Assembly: GCA_028673005.1 (NCBI GenBank)
Contig: CM054116.1
Location: 33,700,854 to 33,764,853, forward strand
Origin: Tanypteryx hageni
Lineage: Eukaryota > Arthropoda > Insecta > Odonata > Petaluridae
Direction of reading: 5' to 3'
Length of the DNA stretch: 64,000 nt
Part shown: positions 44,754 through 56,439 of the stretch, piece by piece
How positions within the stretch are numbered: the stretch's first letter is position 1
Layout of the letters: each line of letters begins with the position of its first letter
Position numbers and translations under genes: made by a program
Notes under the pieces: generated by a model
The model's database searches: none
What the model was told of the DNA's origin: nothing
The model's input: the letters and a program-made list of their open reading frames with translations, nothing else

Positions 44754-45650
44754 ATGAAGTTGGACATTCCAGGCGCAACGATAATTATGCTTTTGCTTTT
44801 TTGTATTTCATCGAAAGTTTTCGCAGATGGCACCGTCATATATAGAGAGATACTCAGCCGAGATGACCATCAGTCACTGCAGGAAGATTTAAAATCCATT
44901 TCCGCCTGGTGTAAGGAATGGAAAATTGAAGTTAATTGCAGTAAATGTACCACAGTATCGTTCTGGAGAAGTATGATTAGAGATATAGGTTTCGAGTACG
45001 AAAATGATACAAGGAACATTCAAGAAGCTGAGCGTGTAAAATATTTAGGTGCTACCATTTGTCGTGACCGTTCGTGGGACATGCACTTTCGTCGTGTTAT
45101 AGGTGCAGTTAACAGCTGGCGTTCATAGGGAGAATAGGGCGGAATAGTACAGAGAAAGTACACGAAGCGTGTTATTTTTCACTAGTTAGATCGCAGGTGG
45201 AATATGCCTCCAGCATATGGGATCCGTATGAGAAGGACCGTATAATTCAGTAAGAAAAAGTAGAACGGAGAGCAGCCAGATTCGTCGAACAAAAGTACGA
45301 ACGCATGGAAAGCGTCACATCATTATTGAAGGACTTAAAATGGAGATCTCTGGAAGACCGTAGAAAGTTCTCAAGGTTAAGGCTCCTAGAGAAATACAGA
45401 TCAGAATGTCTAGCAGAGGATGTAGTGGGGATAATTGAGGCCCCAACATACATAGGTAGAGACGACCATGGCGATAAGAAACGTGAGATAGATTGTAGAA
45501 CGGAGCGTTATTGAGGCTCATTCCTTCCGAGAACAATACGAGACCATAACAGGTAAGACAAATCGGCGAGTAATAACTGCTAGGTAGGCCTCGGTGCATT
45601 GCACCCCCTGCCACCCACCAATTTGGCGAATTGCAGGGTAACATAAAGAT
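44754..45650 (+). pseudogene. LINE remnant: end of RT domain, C-terminal region, 3' UTR
   Basis: The frame at 44754-45128 contains VFADGTVIYREI, where the catalytic FADD is FADG (GAT GGC at 44826-44831). It continues SISAWCKEWKIEVNCSKC and VKYLGATICRDRSWDMHFR, then stops. After a frameshift near 45130-45160 come VEYASSIWDPYEK, a TAA (about 45250), RRAARFVEQKYE and APTYIGRDDHG. The 3' UTR has GCACCCCCTGCC and GCAGGGTAACAT like the LINE at 27.1 kb. A mutated active site, stops and a frameshift make it inactive and older than that copy. Confidence 0.8.
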
Positions 45651-45794
45651 GTAGAAAGTAATTGTTTAATACAAATATACAAACGGAAAGGAAAGGCACA
45701 CACCAAAAGCCAGCCTTTTATACGATTCATCCTGCACGTCTCTGAAAACCATTCACGTCACCGAGGGTAATTAGATTCTCTCTCCTCTCTCACA

Positions 45795-45796
<2 letters not shown>

Positions 45797-45848
<52 letters not shown>
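45797..45848. repeat. (CT)n microsatellite
   Basis: About 25 uninterrupted CT units. Confidence 0.95.
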
Positions 45849-45950
45849 ATACGCATGAAGAATTTTGCAATTTAACGAGAATTCGAACTGTAGACTTTCG
45901 AGTTTTCAAGATTCTACCATGCATGTGTGCGTATGTGTTTACACAAATGT

Positions 45951-45983
<33 letters not shown>

Positions 45984-45985
45984 CC
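45951..45985. repeat. (AC)n(AT)n microsatellite
   Basis: An AC run of about ten units passes directly into an AT run. Confidence 0.9.
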
Positions 45986-46224
45986 TATATACCTCTCTAT
46001 ATACTGTGTTTGCGTGTACATGTATTTATGTAATTTCACAAATCTCCTCCTTTCTTTCTCCTATCTCTCTTTCTTTCGCTTCTGCGTATCGCCTTCAAAG
46101 CTTCGTCCCGTTCTACCGCCCCCTAATCCTTTGTTGACACGCGATAATACAAGAAAGTAAACCGAGATTTTAAACAAATAAAAAAGGGAAGCTTTCTGAC
46201 GGGAAACACGGGAGAAATGCGCGA

Positions 46225-46590
46225 GTTCGCGCAGGGAAGGGGAGAGGAGAGAGGGAGGGGAAAGGGAGATGGTGGAGATGCAGGGAGGAGAGGGAGGGTG
46301 GAGAGGGAGGGAGGAGTGAGTGAGATAACTCGCGACGGAGAGAAAGGAAAGAAAATGAAGGGAGATGGAGTAGAGAGAAAAGTACTGTAGAGGGAAAAAA
46401 GACAAAGGAGGCGAGCGGAAGGAACGAGAGGTACACGGAAAAGAATAGAACGAGAGGATTGAGAGAAATAAGAAAGATAGACCGAAGGAAGGAGGGAATA
46501 TGGAAAGGTAGATATAGGAGATACGAAGGAAGGGATACTCGTGTTGGATAGGTGGAAAAGGGGCGATTGGGAGGGAAGGGGAGGAATGGG
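46225..46590. repeat. Purine-rich tract followed by CpG-rich DNA
   Basis: The plus strand is dominated by G and A, with GGGAGGGAGG and GAGAGAG blocks. The long minus frames across it (46061-46705, 46123-46596) translate to Ser/Leu/Pro/Phe-rich low-complexity protein and are not credible genes. From 46600 to 46850 the sequence is CpG-rich and open in all three plus frames, again without recognisable protein. Confidence 0.7.
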
Positions 46591-46850
46591 AGTCAAAGCA
46601 AAATATTTGGCTTGCGAGAGAGGAAAGCTCGCGTTTGTCGATGGCTCGGAGGTCCTTTGGTCGGCGGGCCGCAGCTTTTCCCACGCGCTCCCCCCATCGC
46701 GGCAAGCCTCGTCTCCTTACTCCGCATCGCTATTTGTCACCGGCGAACATTATCCACTCGGACTCTTGGGAGTTCCCTATGGCGCCAGCGAGAGACCCGC
46801 GATCGAGAAGGAAATCCTCCGCGCACATATTCGATAGTTGGTAAATAAAT

Positions 46851-47380
46851 TAAAAATTTTTTAATGTTCCCAAAGACAAATATAAATGATAGCACAATAA
46901 TGGTCGGATGTTTAAATAGTTGTGTCAACAGAAGTAAAGACCTCCGAGATGAAAGCCGAAACGAGCGTCCCTTTCTCTCTTCATCTATGCCATTTTGATC
47001 TTTGAAATCGAGAAAAGAAGCGCTTATCGAGCTGTTTTCTCAAAACAAAAATTATTATATGCTTTTATGAATAGGTTACGATCTTTGCAAATCGATCAAA
47101 TGTTCACGTAATTTATGCTAGATTATCTAATATTGATGTGAAGAAAATTTTTCAAAATTTAAGTTAAAAAATTCGATATTCAGAATTTTTTAAATTCGAG
47201 TAGTCTTTTAAGAATTATTTAGCATTATATATGCATATATACATACACTGACCAAAGTCGTTAGAATTTGACAAACAAATGTTTCTTATAATTTGATTCA
47301 TTGTCTCATAATGTTAATTTTCATTAATGCTTTCCGGCATAAGCGTAATCTCTCCTATACGTAACTTAATAATTTCGATA
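46851..47380. other. AT-rich, nothing recognised
   Basis: No features seen apart from a short TATATGCATATATACATAC stretch near 47229. Confidence 0.4.
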
Positions 47381-47382
47381 TA

Positions 47383-48075
47383 CAGTAATCCCTCCATATT
47401 CGCGGTTTCGCGTAGAAATTATTGTAGCAAGTTTCAATGTTCACGGGAGGTAAATTTAATCTGTTCGCGCTCGACTGCCGCAGAACATATTGCAATGACC
47501 ATTAAATGTATTTGTGAGTGATTCATTCAGGGACCAGATTGACTGCCATTGCTTCCTAGCAGTTTAGTTTTGCTTACAACACAATAATAAGAAAGATATA
47601 TCCAGACGCACCTAAGAAGACCTACACTTGATGATATTTCTGAGAGAACTAATGTTTGAGTGGAGTCGGTAGAGTTGTCTGACTTTTAGAACAGTAAAGC
47701 GAGAAATATTTATTAAATTATTAATGAACTAGCGTATTTATTCGAATAATTCTCGCCCTTTTTCTTGAAGTATTGTGGATAAAACATTGGGGGCGTTATT
47801 AAGCCTATCGCGTATCATTTATTTTTTCTTAATTCCACTTCGAGAAATAATGGTTCCTGAATTACAGATTGGCGTGAATTGTGTAAGCAAATTTGAAATA
47901 TTTTATCTTAAAAGAATTGTTATCCTTAAATTTATTAAAGATAAGTTTTTAAATAAAAAATAAAGTTACTACTGTATGAACGGGATAGTTGTTCCCCTAA
48001 CCCCATTTCTCCTATAAGATTTTAGTATCTACATTCGCGGCGTTTTTCAGGAACGTAACCGCCGCGAAGTTCCTT
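47383..48075. mobile_element. pogo/Tigger-type Tc1-mariner remnant
   Basis: The left end CAGTAATCCCTCCATATTCG, then CGGTTTCGCG, follows a TA dinucleotide, as in pogo elements. Near the right end, TTCGCGGCGTTTTTCAGGAA, then CGTAACCGCCGCGAA (48035-48067) is the known inner part of pogo MITE ends, but the terminal GGGATTACTG is lost. No intact transposase lies between. Confidence 0.55.
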
Positions 48076-48890
48076 AATTCATCGATGACGTATATACAAA
48101 ACGAACAATTAAATCCAATCTTGCAGTTTTATAATATATGTGAAGAATGGAATTAATTTCAAAAACGCAAATGAACCAAAAAATTGGCAATTTTTGCGTT
48201 AAAATGCAAATAATGAATTGTAAAAATTATAATTTTATTGCCGTGGTTAGCCAGAACATTGTTTCTGCTTTGAAGGCCGCCGATCGAGTCATCCGTCGTT
48301 TTCGTAAAGACGTAGTAACGAAATTAATGTCACAGTGGTCGTTTGAAACAGTTCCATTGTATCCACAAACCCATTTTTTGTGCATGTTTGTTGTATGTTG
48401 GATGGACTTAAATCATAACTGAGGTTAACATCGAATTTTTAGTGTAATCTACTTTAAGGCGAGAAAATGTTTAGAAATTAATAAATGCATGCCAATAAAA
48501 TTGTATCACGTGAAATATTTTTAGATGATCGAGAGATAAAATGATTTTAAACAGATGCTAAATGCTTGATACTTTTGATTTTTATTTGGTTGATTTTTGA
48601 TCCAATGTTCCCGTTGTAACAACACAGTTAATATGCTAGAGTAATGGCAAGGAAGGAACACAGCTCTACAAATTTCAGCTCTTTTACCTCTCATATTAGA
48701 TCGGCAACAAATTACCGCTCGGAACGAACCCTTTGTGAAATATCTATGTAAATGAACGGTGAAAGTTATGAATGCGAGTGAACATCCTCCGCCACCGAGA
48801 ATGAGAGTAAGGTGAAAGTAAACGATGAAAGATACCGCCCATGTACCCTCTCCGGAGCCATCGATTCTCATACTTTTCCAGGCGACTTAA
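48076..48890. other. AT-rich, nothing recognised
   Basis: A 91-codon plus frame (48147-48422) and a 116-codon minus frame (48521-48871) are open but match nothing I know. Confidence 0.4.
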
Positions 48891-48894
48891 CTTC

Positions 48895-50410
48895 GGGTGA
48901 TGAGAAGAAAGGAAATGGATTAAGAAGAGAGGGAGAGAGGAGGGAGTGTTTAAGGGAAGAAGAATGGAGGAGAAAGGGAGAGAGGACGGGGAAGGAGGGC
49001 GTGCGGATCGTAAAGGCGGAAACGGAGGAGGCGGTGAGACACGACCGTGGCGCCTTTGGGAGGGACGGGGCGGAAATTGGTACTGCGGCCGGGAGTGAGG
49101 GGGGAGACCTTAACGGATAAGTTGTGGTCGTGGTGGGTGTCGTAACTCGCGGTGCACGTCGGGAAGGGGGAGCGTGAGATATGCGATCTCCCTCTTTCTG
49201 GTCCTCCCAACCCCTTCCCCCCCCCCCCACGCCCTAATGCTCTCTCCCACACCCTTCAAACCCCCTTTTTACCTGTCCCTTTCCCGCTCTAGCCGAAAAG
49301 ACGATGACTTATGACGGTCTCCTTCCGTATCTGGCGCCGGTGAAGAGGATCCACGGCCTCCGTGACCTGGGGAACGAATGATTTCTCATTTGGCCTCCGG
49401 TAAAAGGCGGCCGAGGTCGGATTGGTAACGGAATTGGCGCGGGGAGTAATGCGCAGGCGATCTGGTCGGAATTATGATGACCGCGAGGACGAGTTTATTT
49501 GCTCGGGCGGTTTCATTTCGCTCTTCGAAACAGCGATCGGCGAGGCGTGGGAGGAGGGGATCGAAACAACGCGTGGAGTGCTTTCCGAAACATTCGGATC
49601 GATTTTATTTCGACCCGTCGTTAATTTGGTGCGGGATTGAAAAAAGGAGCGAACGCATTGTGTACGTGCGGTCTATCTTTCTCTCTCGCCCTCTTAATCG
49701 GCTCCAACTATCATTCCCCTCCGTCGCTCCTTTCTCCACTTTCTTCCCCTGGCCGTTCTTTAAGCCTCGGTCCTTTCTCTCCCTCGTTACCTTCTCTTTC
49801 TCTCCTTTCCGTTATTCCGCCTCATTCTCTCGATCGCAGGTCTCTCCCTCCCTCTGCTATTATCACCCTCCTCCCCTCCATGTTCCTCCCTCCTCTTCCT
49901 CCCTCTCTGCCCCACTGCTATCACTCCGATCCTTCTCCCTCACTCCCCTCTTTGCTCGCGGGATGCCTTTGCCCTTAATCCGAATTCAAACACTGAAAGT
50001 CAAAGAAGGGCAGAAGAGGGAGAGAGGGCGGGCGAGAGGGAGACGGCGGGATTGAAAAAAGTAATCATAAGTGATTTCCTCCCGATTCTCCAAGACTTTT
50101 TTCGGAGGGGGAGATGTAGGCGGGGGAAGCAAAGAAGATGGGATTTGTACGGCTGAATCTCTTGGGTTTATAGGGGGGAGAGAGAAAGGGAGGGCATGTG
50201 AGAGTAGATAGAGAGAAAACGGGGAGGGTGGAGGAGAGTGCCTCTATCTCTCTTTCTCCTTCCCTTTCGATCCGCTCGACATGTGCGAATTTACGAGCGA
50301 ATTTGCCTCCTACACCTCCGCCTCCAATCTGTTCGGTTGGAGAAGAAGAGGGAGACGGGGAGGGGAGGGATTGTGGCGCATGGGGAGGAGGTCGAATCCC
50401 CTCTGACCTC
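48895..50410. other. GC-rich zone with purine and pyrimidine tracts
   Basis: Purine-rich at about 48895-48995, pyrimidine-rich at 49195-49290 and 49675-49960, with CpG-rich sequence between. At 49290 a good acceptor (TTTCCCGCTCTAG) opens a 28-codon frame, EKTMTYDGLLPYLAPVKR then IHGLRDLGNE. In another frame the same acceptor gives RKDDDL and a stop, which is phase-compatible with the end of the exon candidate at 42384. Both readings are speculative. Confidence 0.35.
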
Positions 50411-50905
50411 TGTTTCCCTTCCCGCCTCTTCCCTCCCTCCTCTTTTATTCCCTCCTCTTTTCCTCCCTCCTCTTTTCCTCCCTTTTTTTTTCTCCCTCCT
50501 CTTTTCCTCCCTCCTTCTTTCCCTCCCTCCCTCTTTCCCTTCCTCCCTCTTTCCCTCCCTCCTCTTTCTCTCCCTCTTCTTTCCCTCCCTCCCTACTTTT
50601 TCCCTTCTTCCTCTTTCCCTCTCTCTCTCTCCTTTTTCTCTCCCTCCTCTTTCCCTCCCTCCTCTTTCCCTCCCTCCTCTTTCTCGCCCTCTTCTTTCCC
50701 TCCCTCCCTCCTTTTTCCCTGCTTCCTCTTTCCCTCGCTCTCTCCTTTTTCCCTCCCTCCTTTTTCTCTGCCTCCTTCCCTCTCTTCCTCTTTCTCTCCC
50801 TCTTTTCCTCTCTTCCTCTTTCTCTCCCTCTTCTTTCTCTCCCTCCCTACTTTTTCCCTCCCTCCTCTTTCTCTCCCTCCTCTTCCCCTCCCCTTCCTCC
50901 ATCCG
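50410..50905. repeat. ~500-bp polypyrimidine tandem tract (15-bp unit in part)
   Basis: The plus strand is almost pure C/T for about 495 bp. In 50641-50690 the 15-mer TCCCTCCTCTTTCCC repeats three times nearly exactly; elsewhere units are irregular TTTCCCTCCCTCC blocks. It opens frames of 283, 238 and 226 codons on both strands. All are Ser/Pro/Leu/Phe- or Arg/Glu/Gly-rich repeats and are not credible proteins. Confidence 0.9.
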
Positions 50906-51049
50906 TCTTATCCATCTCCCCTTCACCTCTCTCGCTCCTCCTCTGAAAACGTGAAGCGCCGCACGAGGCACCGCACGGCCACCTCGTCCTCCGCCACGAG
51001 GAACGAGACACGGGCAATTACGCTCGGATGGAGAGCATCTTCGGCCTAA

Positions 51050-53200
51050 CTATTGCGGCGGAACGAGCTTGCATCTTCACTTATTAATCCTCCATAATAA
51101 ATATTGCCATGGTTTCGCGGTTTCCAAGTCAGCCCACGAAACGTATTCCGCTTTATCGTTTTCGCCTAGAGGTTTCCTTTTAATATTGTTTTCTTTCGGA
51201 GAGGTCGAACTAAGTCGCGATTTTCATATAACGCGAGGTAATTTCGCGGTTGCGGTTGTAGATGTGACAACAGGTAATCCGCTCGTTAGCGATCCTGACA
51301 GAAAAAAATTCTTTGATTGATAATTGAATCCTTTAACCCTGCACTGAATATATTTAAGCTAGAAGATAACGTGTAACTCCATCAATAAAAATTAAACGAA
51401 AACAAAATAATACGTAAAAATTGGCAATACACGTAAGATGAGTTTGGCATGATTTAAATAACGTCTCTTTCGATAATTTATGGAATTGTTGAAAAAATAC
51501 ACGAAAAGCAATTATGCTACACACATACGATTATAGCCCAAGACACTGATTTGTGAACACATCGCATCCAGAAAGGTATAAAAAAGAGAATAGAGAACGA
51601 TGTTGATCCTGACCTAAGCTACGATCACGGGTATGTCTGAGATGGGTTACTTGGGATGACAATGCTCAATGCCCGGGCAACGATTGATTCGATGACTTAA
51701 TAAGCAAAATGTCTCGGGGAAAATAGTAACATGTAAACGTATATTAAAAATCTTTCTCATACATGCGATAATTTCCCGATCATGCCAATTTTCGAAGCGA
51801 GCAAAAAGACATATCACGGGGGGAAATAACGGTAGTTATTCATCAGATTGACTCTCTTTGGAGCATGAACACGAAAATTTCCACTCCAAGAATGCGATAT
51901 ACTTTTCATTAGGAAAAACTCCAAAAATTCTACCTAGTCCGCACATTAGGAATTTAATTAAACTTTTCGTCCGAAGCCCTTATTTACACGTTAAAAAATA
52001 AGGGCTTTCCGCTTGCGACGCGAAATATAATCCTCTTTTCTTCTTACGCATCAGAAGAAGATGTGTGCATTTTTATCGCTGCCATATGCGCTTCCGTTTC
52101 TATTTACGAGGAAAATTTTCCCCACTCCACCTTTCCCCTTATCCTCTCCTCTCTCCCCCCCCCCTCTCTCTCTCTCTCCGTCGGGAGAGTCGTAAAATAA
52201 GAACGGTGTCAGCGACGTCCAGCCGACCCCCGCGGCGTCGGGATTTGTTCGTCCGTTCATAACTTCGGACTACGCACGCCAAGGAAGCAAAAAGCGGCGG
52301 CGAGGGTGAAAAAAGAGGCGGCCACGATGGATTTGTCTTGAATCAACTTTCTCCCGTCTCGTCCTCAACCTCGTAGATACAAGTATTTAGCATTTTAAGT
52401 CTTAAACCTCGGATATGCAAACATATAAATAAGGCAAGCTTTTTTTTCGTGAACTACTTTTCATCTTCAGCTCGTAATATTTTTCATCAACATAAGGTAA
52501 ATTTTACGGCCTCGTAAATTAAATCTTGAATACCTTCACTATTACCTTCGACTCATATATTTATGTAGCATGTATGTATGCATGAATGTGTATATGCGTA
52601 TGGGTGTGCACATTTGATTCTCAATCAGGGTGCCGGAAATGACATCTTCATTCGCTTTAATATTAACGTAAAAGTCCATTAATTTTGTAATAAATTATTT
52701 AACTGAGCAAACGATTTCAATAAAATATGTGCTTAATATTTTATATAAGACCAAGTTAGTTTTAAGGCTGAAGTTTTTAAGAGGTTATTACAATAAGTAA
52801 ATCGATTGGAATATTTCCAAATATTTAACGACCAACCAGCAAGCAAACACCGATCATACCTGTTCTTCCCGTTGGAACACGGCTTAATTCTCTCAAAGAG
52901 ACGCTCCGCTGACATTAGAGCTCAAAGGATACGCCACGAAGCGAGGATCGCGATAAGAAAAGTTGGAGAGGGGTCGGGCGCCAGATTAACGGCTCTGTCA
53001 TCAAAACCCTTAAGCGGAAAAACGCGATATCTCCGGTGCTAATGAACTCAAATGGCCGCGTGTATGCCGTTCAACAACCCTCTTGCGGGCATTTAACGTG
53101 CGAATGGGGGAATTTATCGCCCAATAACGATTCCTCCGGAAAGGACCTTAATTGAATCCTCCTTAATTAATAAACCGCGTTCGGTGTCCGACCGTTGCAG
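51050..53200. other. No gene recognised
   Basis: Mixed AT-rich sequence with a CpG-rich patch at about 52190-52330 and a C/CT run at about 52150-52180. A hammerhead-like string lies on the minus strand at 52445-52470: CTGAAGA, TGAA/TTCA stem, C, GAAA. Stems I and III do not form convincingly. Confidence 0.4.
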
Positions 53201-53224
53201 ACGTCGCGCGCGCGTAAAAGACCC

Positions 53225-54212
53225 GTAAGTGCCGTCGCCTCGTGCCTCCCCCCCTTTCTCCCCCTCTTCTTCCTCCCCCTTTCCCTTCCGCTTTCCCCTC
53301 ACTTTCATTCTCTTCCTCTCCATCCGTCCGCACCGCGTGATTCCCGCAGGACCTCTCGGAAATTGGCCGACACGATCGTTACTCAACGCCGGAACACTCA
53401 AGCGACTCAATCGCCTCTTTACGGTCACTTCGCCATACATTACGAGGGGTCTGCCTCACCTCCATGTGCCGCGGGCGGCCCAACACGCCTCCTCCGGCTC
53501 TACCTCTTCCCATTCCCCTCTCGCCTCTTCCTCTCATCCCTCCGGGCAAAAGAGCGGGAGGAAAGAGGGCAGAGAAGGGGGCGGTTGATGGAGGTTATGT
53601 GGGATAAAGGATTGAGGCAATGGACCCGGGATGGATCGGTAAGGTATTTTTTTGGAAGTGGGAAACGCGTAAAGGAGTGGGAAAGGTGGGTGGGTGTGCG
53701 TGCCCAAAGTGGCAAGAGGGAGGTGCAGCATCGGAGCGGGATAGGAAGCGATGGGAGGGGGGAGGCGTGCAGGGTGGATGTTGGGAGGTAAAGGATTTCT
53801 GCCGTAAGAAGAGAGGGAGAAGATGGGGGAGAGGAGGGAGGCAGGAGAGGCGTGAGTCGCCAAGACAGAGGAGGTTGGACTTTGGGAGGAGGGGAAGTAC
53901 ATACGTATAGGGGTTAGGATTTACGACCACTCTGTGGTATAGGTAGGGAGGAAAGGGGCGGGGAAAGACGGTGGGGGAGGAGAGGAGAGTGGGGTGGGAA
54001 TCAGGGGGAGGAGCTTAGGGGTGGGAGGGTATATCATCTGTTTGCCAAGTGGAATCCCTCCCATCATCCCGTTACCAGCATCCTTGCCGCCCTCTCCCTA
54101 CTACCCTTCCTTTTTCCTCCCTCTTCCCTCCCTCCATCTCTCCTACCCTCCATCTCTCCTACCTCATACCCTCCCTCTTTCCTCCCTCCTACCCTCCCTC
54201 ATTTCCTAAAAT
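53225..54212. repeat. Alternating pyrimidine and purine tracts
   Basis: Pyrimidine-rich on plus at 53245-53325, purine-rich at about 53560-54030, pyrimidine-rich again at 54055-54212. Overlapping open frames on both strands follow from the composition. Confidence 0.7.
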
Positions 54213-54380
54213 GCTAACTTGTCATTGTATTTATGTAGTACTTAATTTTATGTAACCTTTTATTTTATTTTTATTATTTGTTACTTTCTTCCTGTCTATA
54301 ATTGACAATAGGTTAGAAGGAAGAAGAGATTGTTTAGTCTCAATCTCGTCCAAATAAAGACGCATATCTATCTTTCTATC
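54213..54380 (+). mobile_element. 3' end of a third LINE family
   Basis: Inside a CT tract sits ATAATTGACAATAGG, then GAAGAAGAGATTG, CTCAATCTCGTCC and AAATAAAGACGC, ending in (TATC)n-like TATCTATCTTTCTATC. This layout (short 3' UTR, AATAAA, tetranucleotide tail) is typical of 5'-truncated CR1-like LINE insertions. No coding part remains. Confidence 0.5.
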
Positions 54381-54545
54381 TTTCCTATCTCCTACCCTCC
54401 CTCTTTCCTCCCTCCTACCCTTTCTTTTTCCTCCCTCCTATCCTTCCATTTTCCTCCCTCTTTCCTCCCTTCTGCCCTCCCTCTTGGCTCCCTCCTGCCC
54501 TCCCTCTTGCCTCTCTCCTACCCTCACTTTTTATTCCCCCCTCTG
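54381..54545. repeat. Polypyrimidine tract continued
   Basis: CTCCCTCCTACCCTCCCTCT-type units continue those before 54213, so the LINE end at 54213 appears to have landed within one tract. Confidence 0.75.
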
Positions 54546-56257
54546 GAAACCTCTTCCGACTGCCACGATTTGTGTCCTCTGCGCGCTGTTTGATGAAAGT
54601 TGAGAAAGAAGGAATGGGAGAAAGGAGAGTGGTATCGGGAGAAGAGGTCGCGGGCACCGAGCTGGTATTGGTAATGTGAAATATGAAGAGAGAGAGAGAG
54701 AGCGTTTAGAACTATTCTTTTTGATACTATTGTGGATAAAAGAGGCTTATAATTTGGATATTTAAAAATATCCATAAAATCACTAATATGTTTCCCAAAT
54801 GCGCCGTTCTCTCATTCATTAATTATCTCTGTTTTGAAATGATAGCTATGATATGTACTAATAAAAAAGGAGACCCTACACTGTATGCAACTATAAAATC
54901 TATAGTTGTAAAGTGATGCTAATTTCACTTCATCATGTTAAAATATTTAGTAAAGCAGACAAATATTTTCCGTGGATTTATGAGTCTTATGATGCCATTG
55001 CGTTAATTTGCGATGAAGTAAAATCGCAATGTTAACATAAATTGTACTACGCATTATTATTATTTTCATGGTACCTTTTAATTAGTGCTGCTATGGTTTT
55101 CAAATTTTCTAATAAGAATGATAGTTTAACATATTTTAACGTGTACAGATTAAATTACAATCTTTCTACAACTATAGGTATTATAGCATATATATTATAA
55201 GCTCTCCTTTTCTATTGGCAGACCCTGTATATATGTATATAACTTGATCAGTAAGGCGTTGTTAGCTATAGGAAGCATAATCTGATCACTTGGTTGGTAA
55301 CGACTGATGATTCAGATAAGAGAAAAGTTTTCCGAAGCTTTTGGGATCCATACCTATTCTAACTTTGGGAAACTGTTCCAAACCATGTCCCTGTGAACTC
55401 GTCAGATAACTATCCGCCGGTTTCCACTGTCACATTAACTTTTTGGTTTATAATGCTTTTTAACACACAGCTTTATCGAAGAAAAGCGGACCTTAGGAAA
55501 ATTGACCTCACTATTTCTTATCTTCAAATACGTCCACACCATTTGTAAGTATCTTCTTTGTACTTCATCCTTAAAAATTTCCTGTTGGTTTCTTCTTGAA
55601 AACATATGCACATAATTATAATAATTAAAATGTTTTAAATTAAAAAGAAAGATTCAGATTTGGATGTACAAAAATACATTCAATCACCAATTTATGTTGA
55701 TAGTTGTTGATCGGTAAGTGTTTAGTGTTAGTGTGTAGAATAGCTCCACGCGTGATTTTTGCGGCAAAAAATAGGCCAACGACATTAGAAAACGCCGTCG
55801 GGTATTTAAAAAAAAACTTACAAGGTCATTATTAAATTAACTTATATGAATACTTACGCACACTTTGAAAGTCTCTATTACAGTGATGGTTGAATCAAAG
55901 CCTACGTCGATAAAAATACCAAGTTTGATAATGAATTACTTAAATGGTACAATAAAAAATTTAGTTAATTCGTTTCCTTTCAGTTGTCCAAAATAATTGA
56001 CAGCGAGATAAAATCGGTGAATCTGTCTGTTAATGCGATATGCATTATCTGTTTGGGATTAAAATAATCCCCGTAAATCCGATTATCTTTTTCATAATAT
56101 ATTTTAGAGGTCTTATAAAAAGCAGCCACTACTTCAGCGCAATGGGAAAACCATCGCTTTGAATCTTTCTTAGTTAGATGTGATTTAATTCAACAGGGAA
56201 TTACAGAGCTCGTCTTATGACTGAGGAAATTCAATAACAAGCACTTAAAAATAGTTG
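54546..56257. other. AT-rich, nothing recognised
   Basis: A perfect short hairpin, CAACTATA/TATAGTTG, lies near 54888-54908. No gene or element end identified. Confidence 0.4.
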
Positions 56258-56402
56258 TCTCGGGTATCTTCAATTGCCACAACAAGGTTATGAAAAACCA
56301 GCATCTATTTGCGGTAAATTACCACTGAAGACGGCTGTTTTGTAGTCTAAATGCGCATCTGTTTTTTTATAACCTTGTTTTGGCTTTTGGAGATACCCGA
56401 GA
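56258..56402. mobile_element. PLE-like foldback, family 3, copy 2
   Basis: Arms from 56258 and to 56402 pair without indels over about 44 bp (TCTCGGGTATCT, AACAAGGTTAT) and then less well. The arms share CAAGGTTATGAAAAA with the foldback at 33285. The right arm holds a hammerhead. There is essentially no loop, so this is another pLTR pair left by extreme truncation. Confidence 0.6.
56321..56363 (+). ncRNA. Hammerhead-like motif with a core mutation
   Basis: CTGAAGA (56325-56331), one unpaired C, stem II GGCTG with GTAGTC including G-U pairs, then TAAA in place of GAAA (56348-56351), stem III ATG/CAT, and C56359 as cleavage base. Stem I is only two or three pairs. The G-to-T change in the GAAA box should abolish cleavage. 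Confidence 0.55.
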
Positions 56403-56439
56403 AAACTTTTTCTAGCGCTAGTGTTATGTGATGTGATTT

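Noticed and set aside
46061..46705. 214-codon and 157-codon minus frames
   Set aside because: Low-complexity product of a purine tract, overlapping each other in different frames.
50198..51049. Plus-strand frame of 283 codons and minus-strand frame of 226 codons
   Set aside because: Both are translations of a C/T repeat and consist of Ser/Pro/Leu/Phe or Arg/Glu/Gly runs; frames open on both strands at once indicate composition, not coding.
53201..53224. 24-nt microexon between GTTGCAG and GTAAGTG
   Set aside because: The acceptor lacks a pyrimidine tract and the sequence is a CG dinucleotide run; too little to support an exon.
55303..55345. CTGATGA...CCGAAGC string resembling a hammerhead
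   Set aside because: The second box is GAAG, stem II is not convincing and no inverted arm or TSD is seen.
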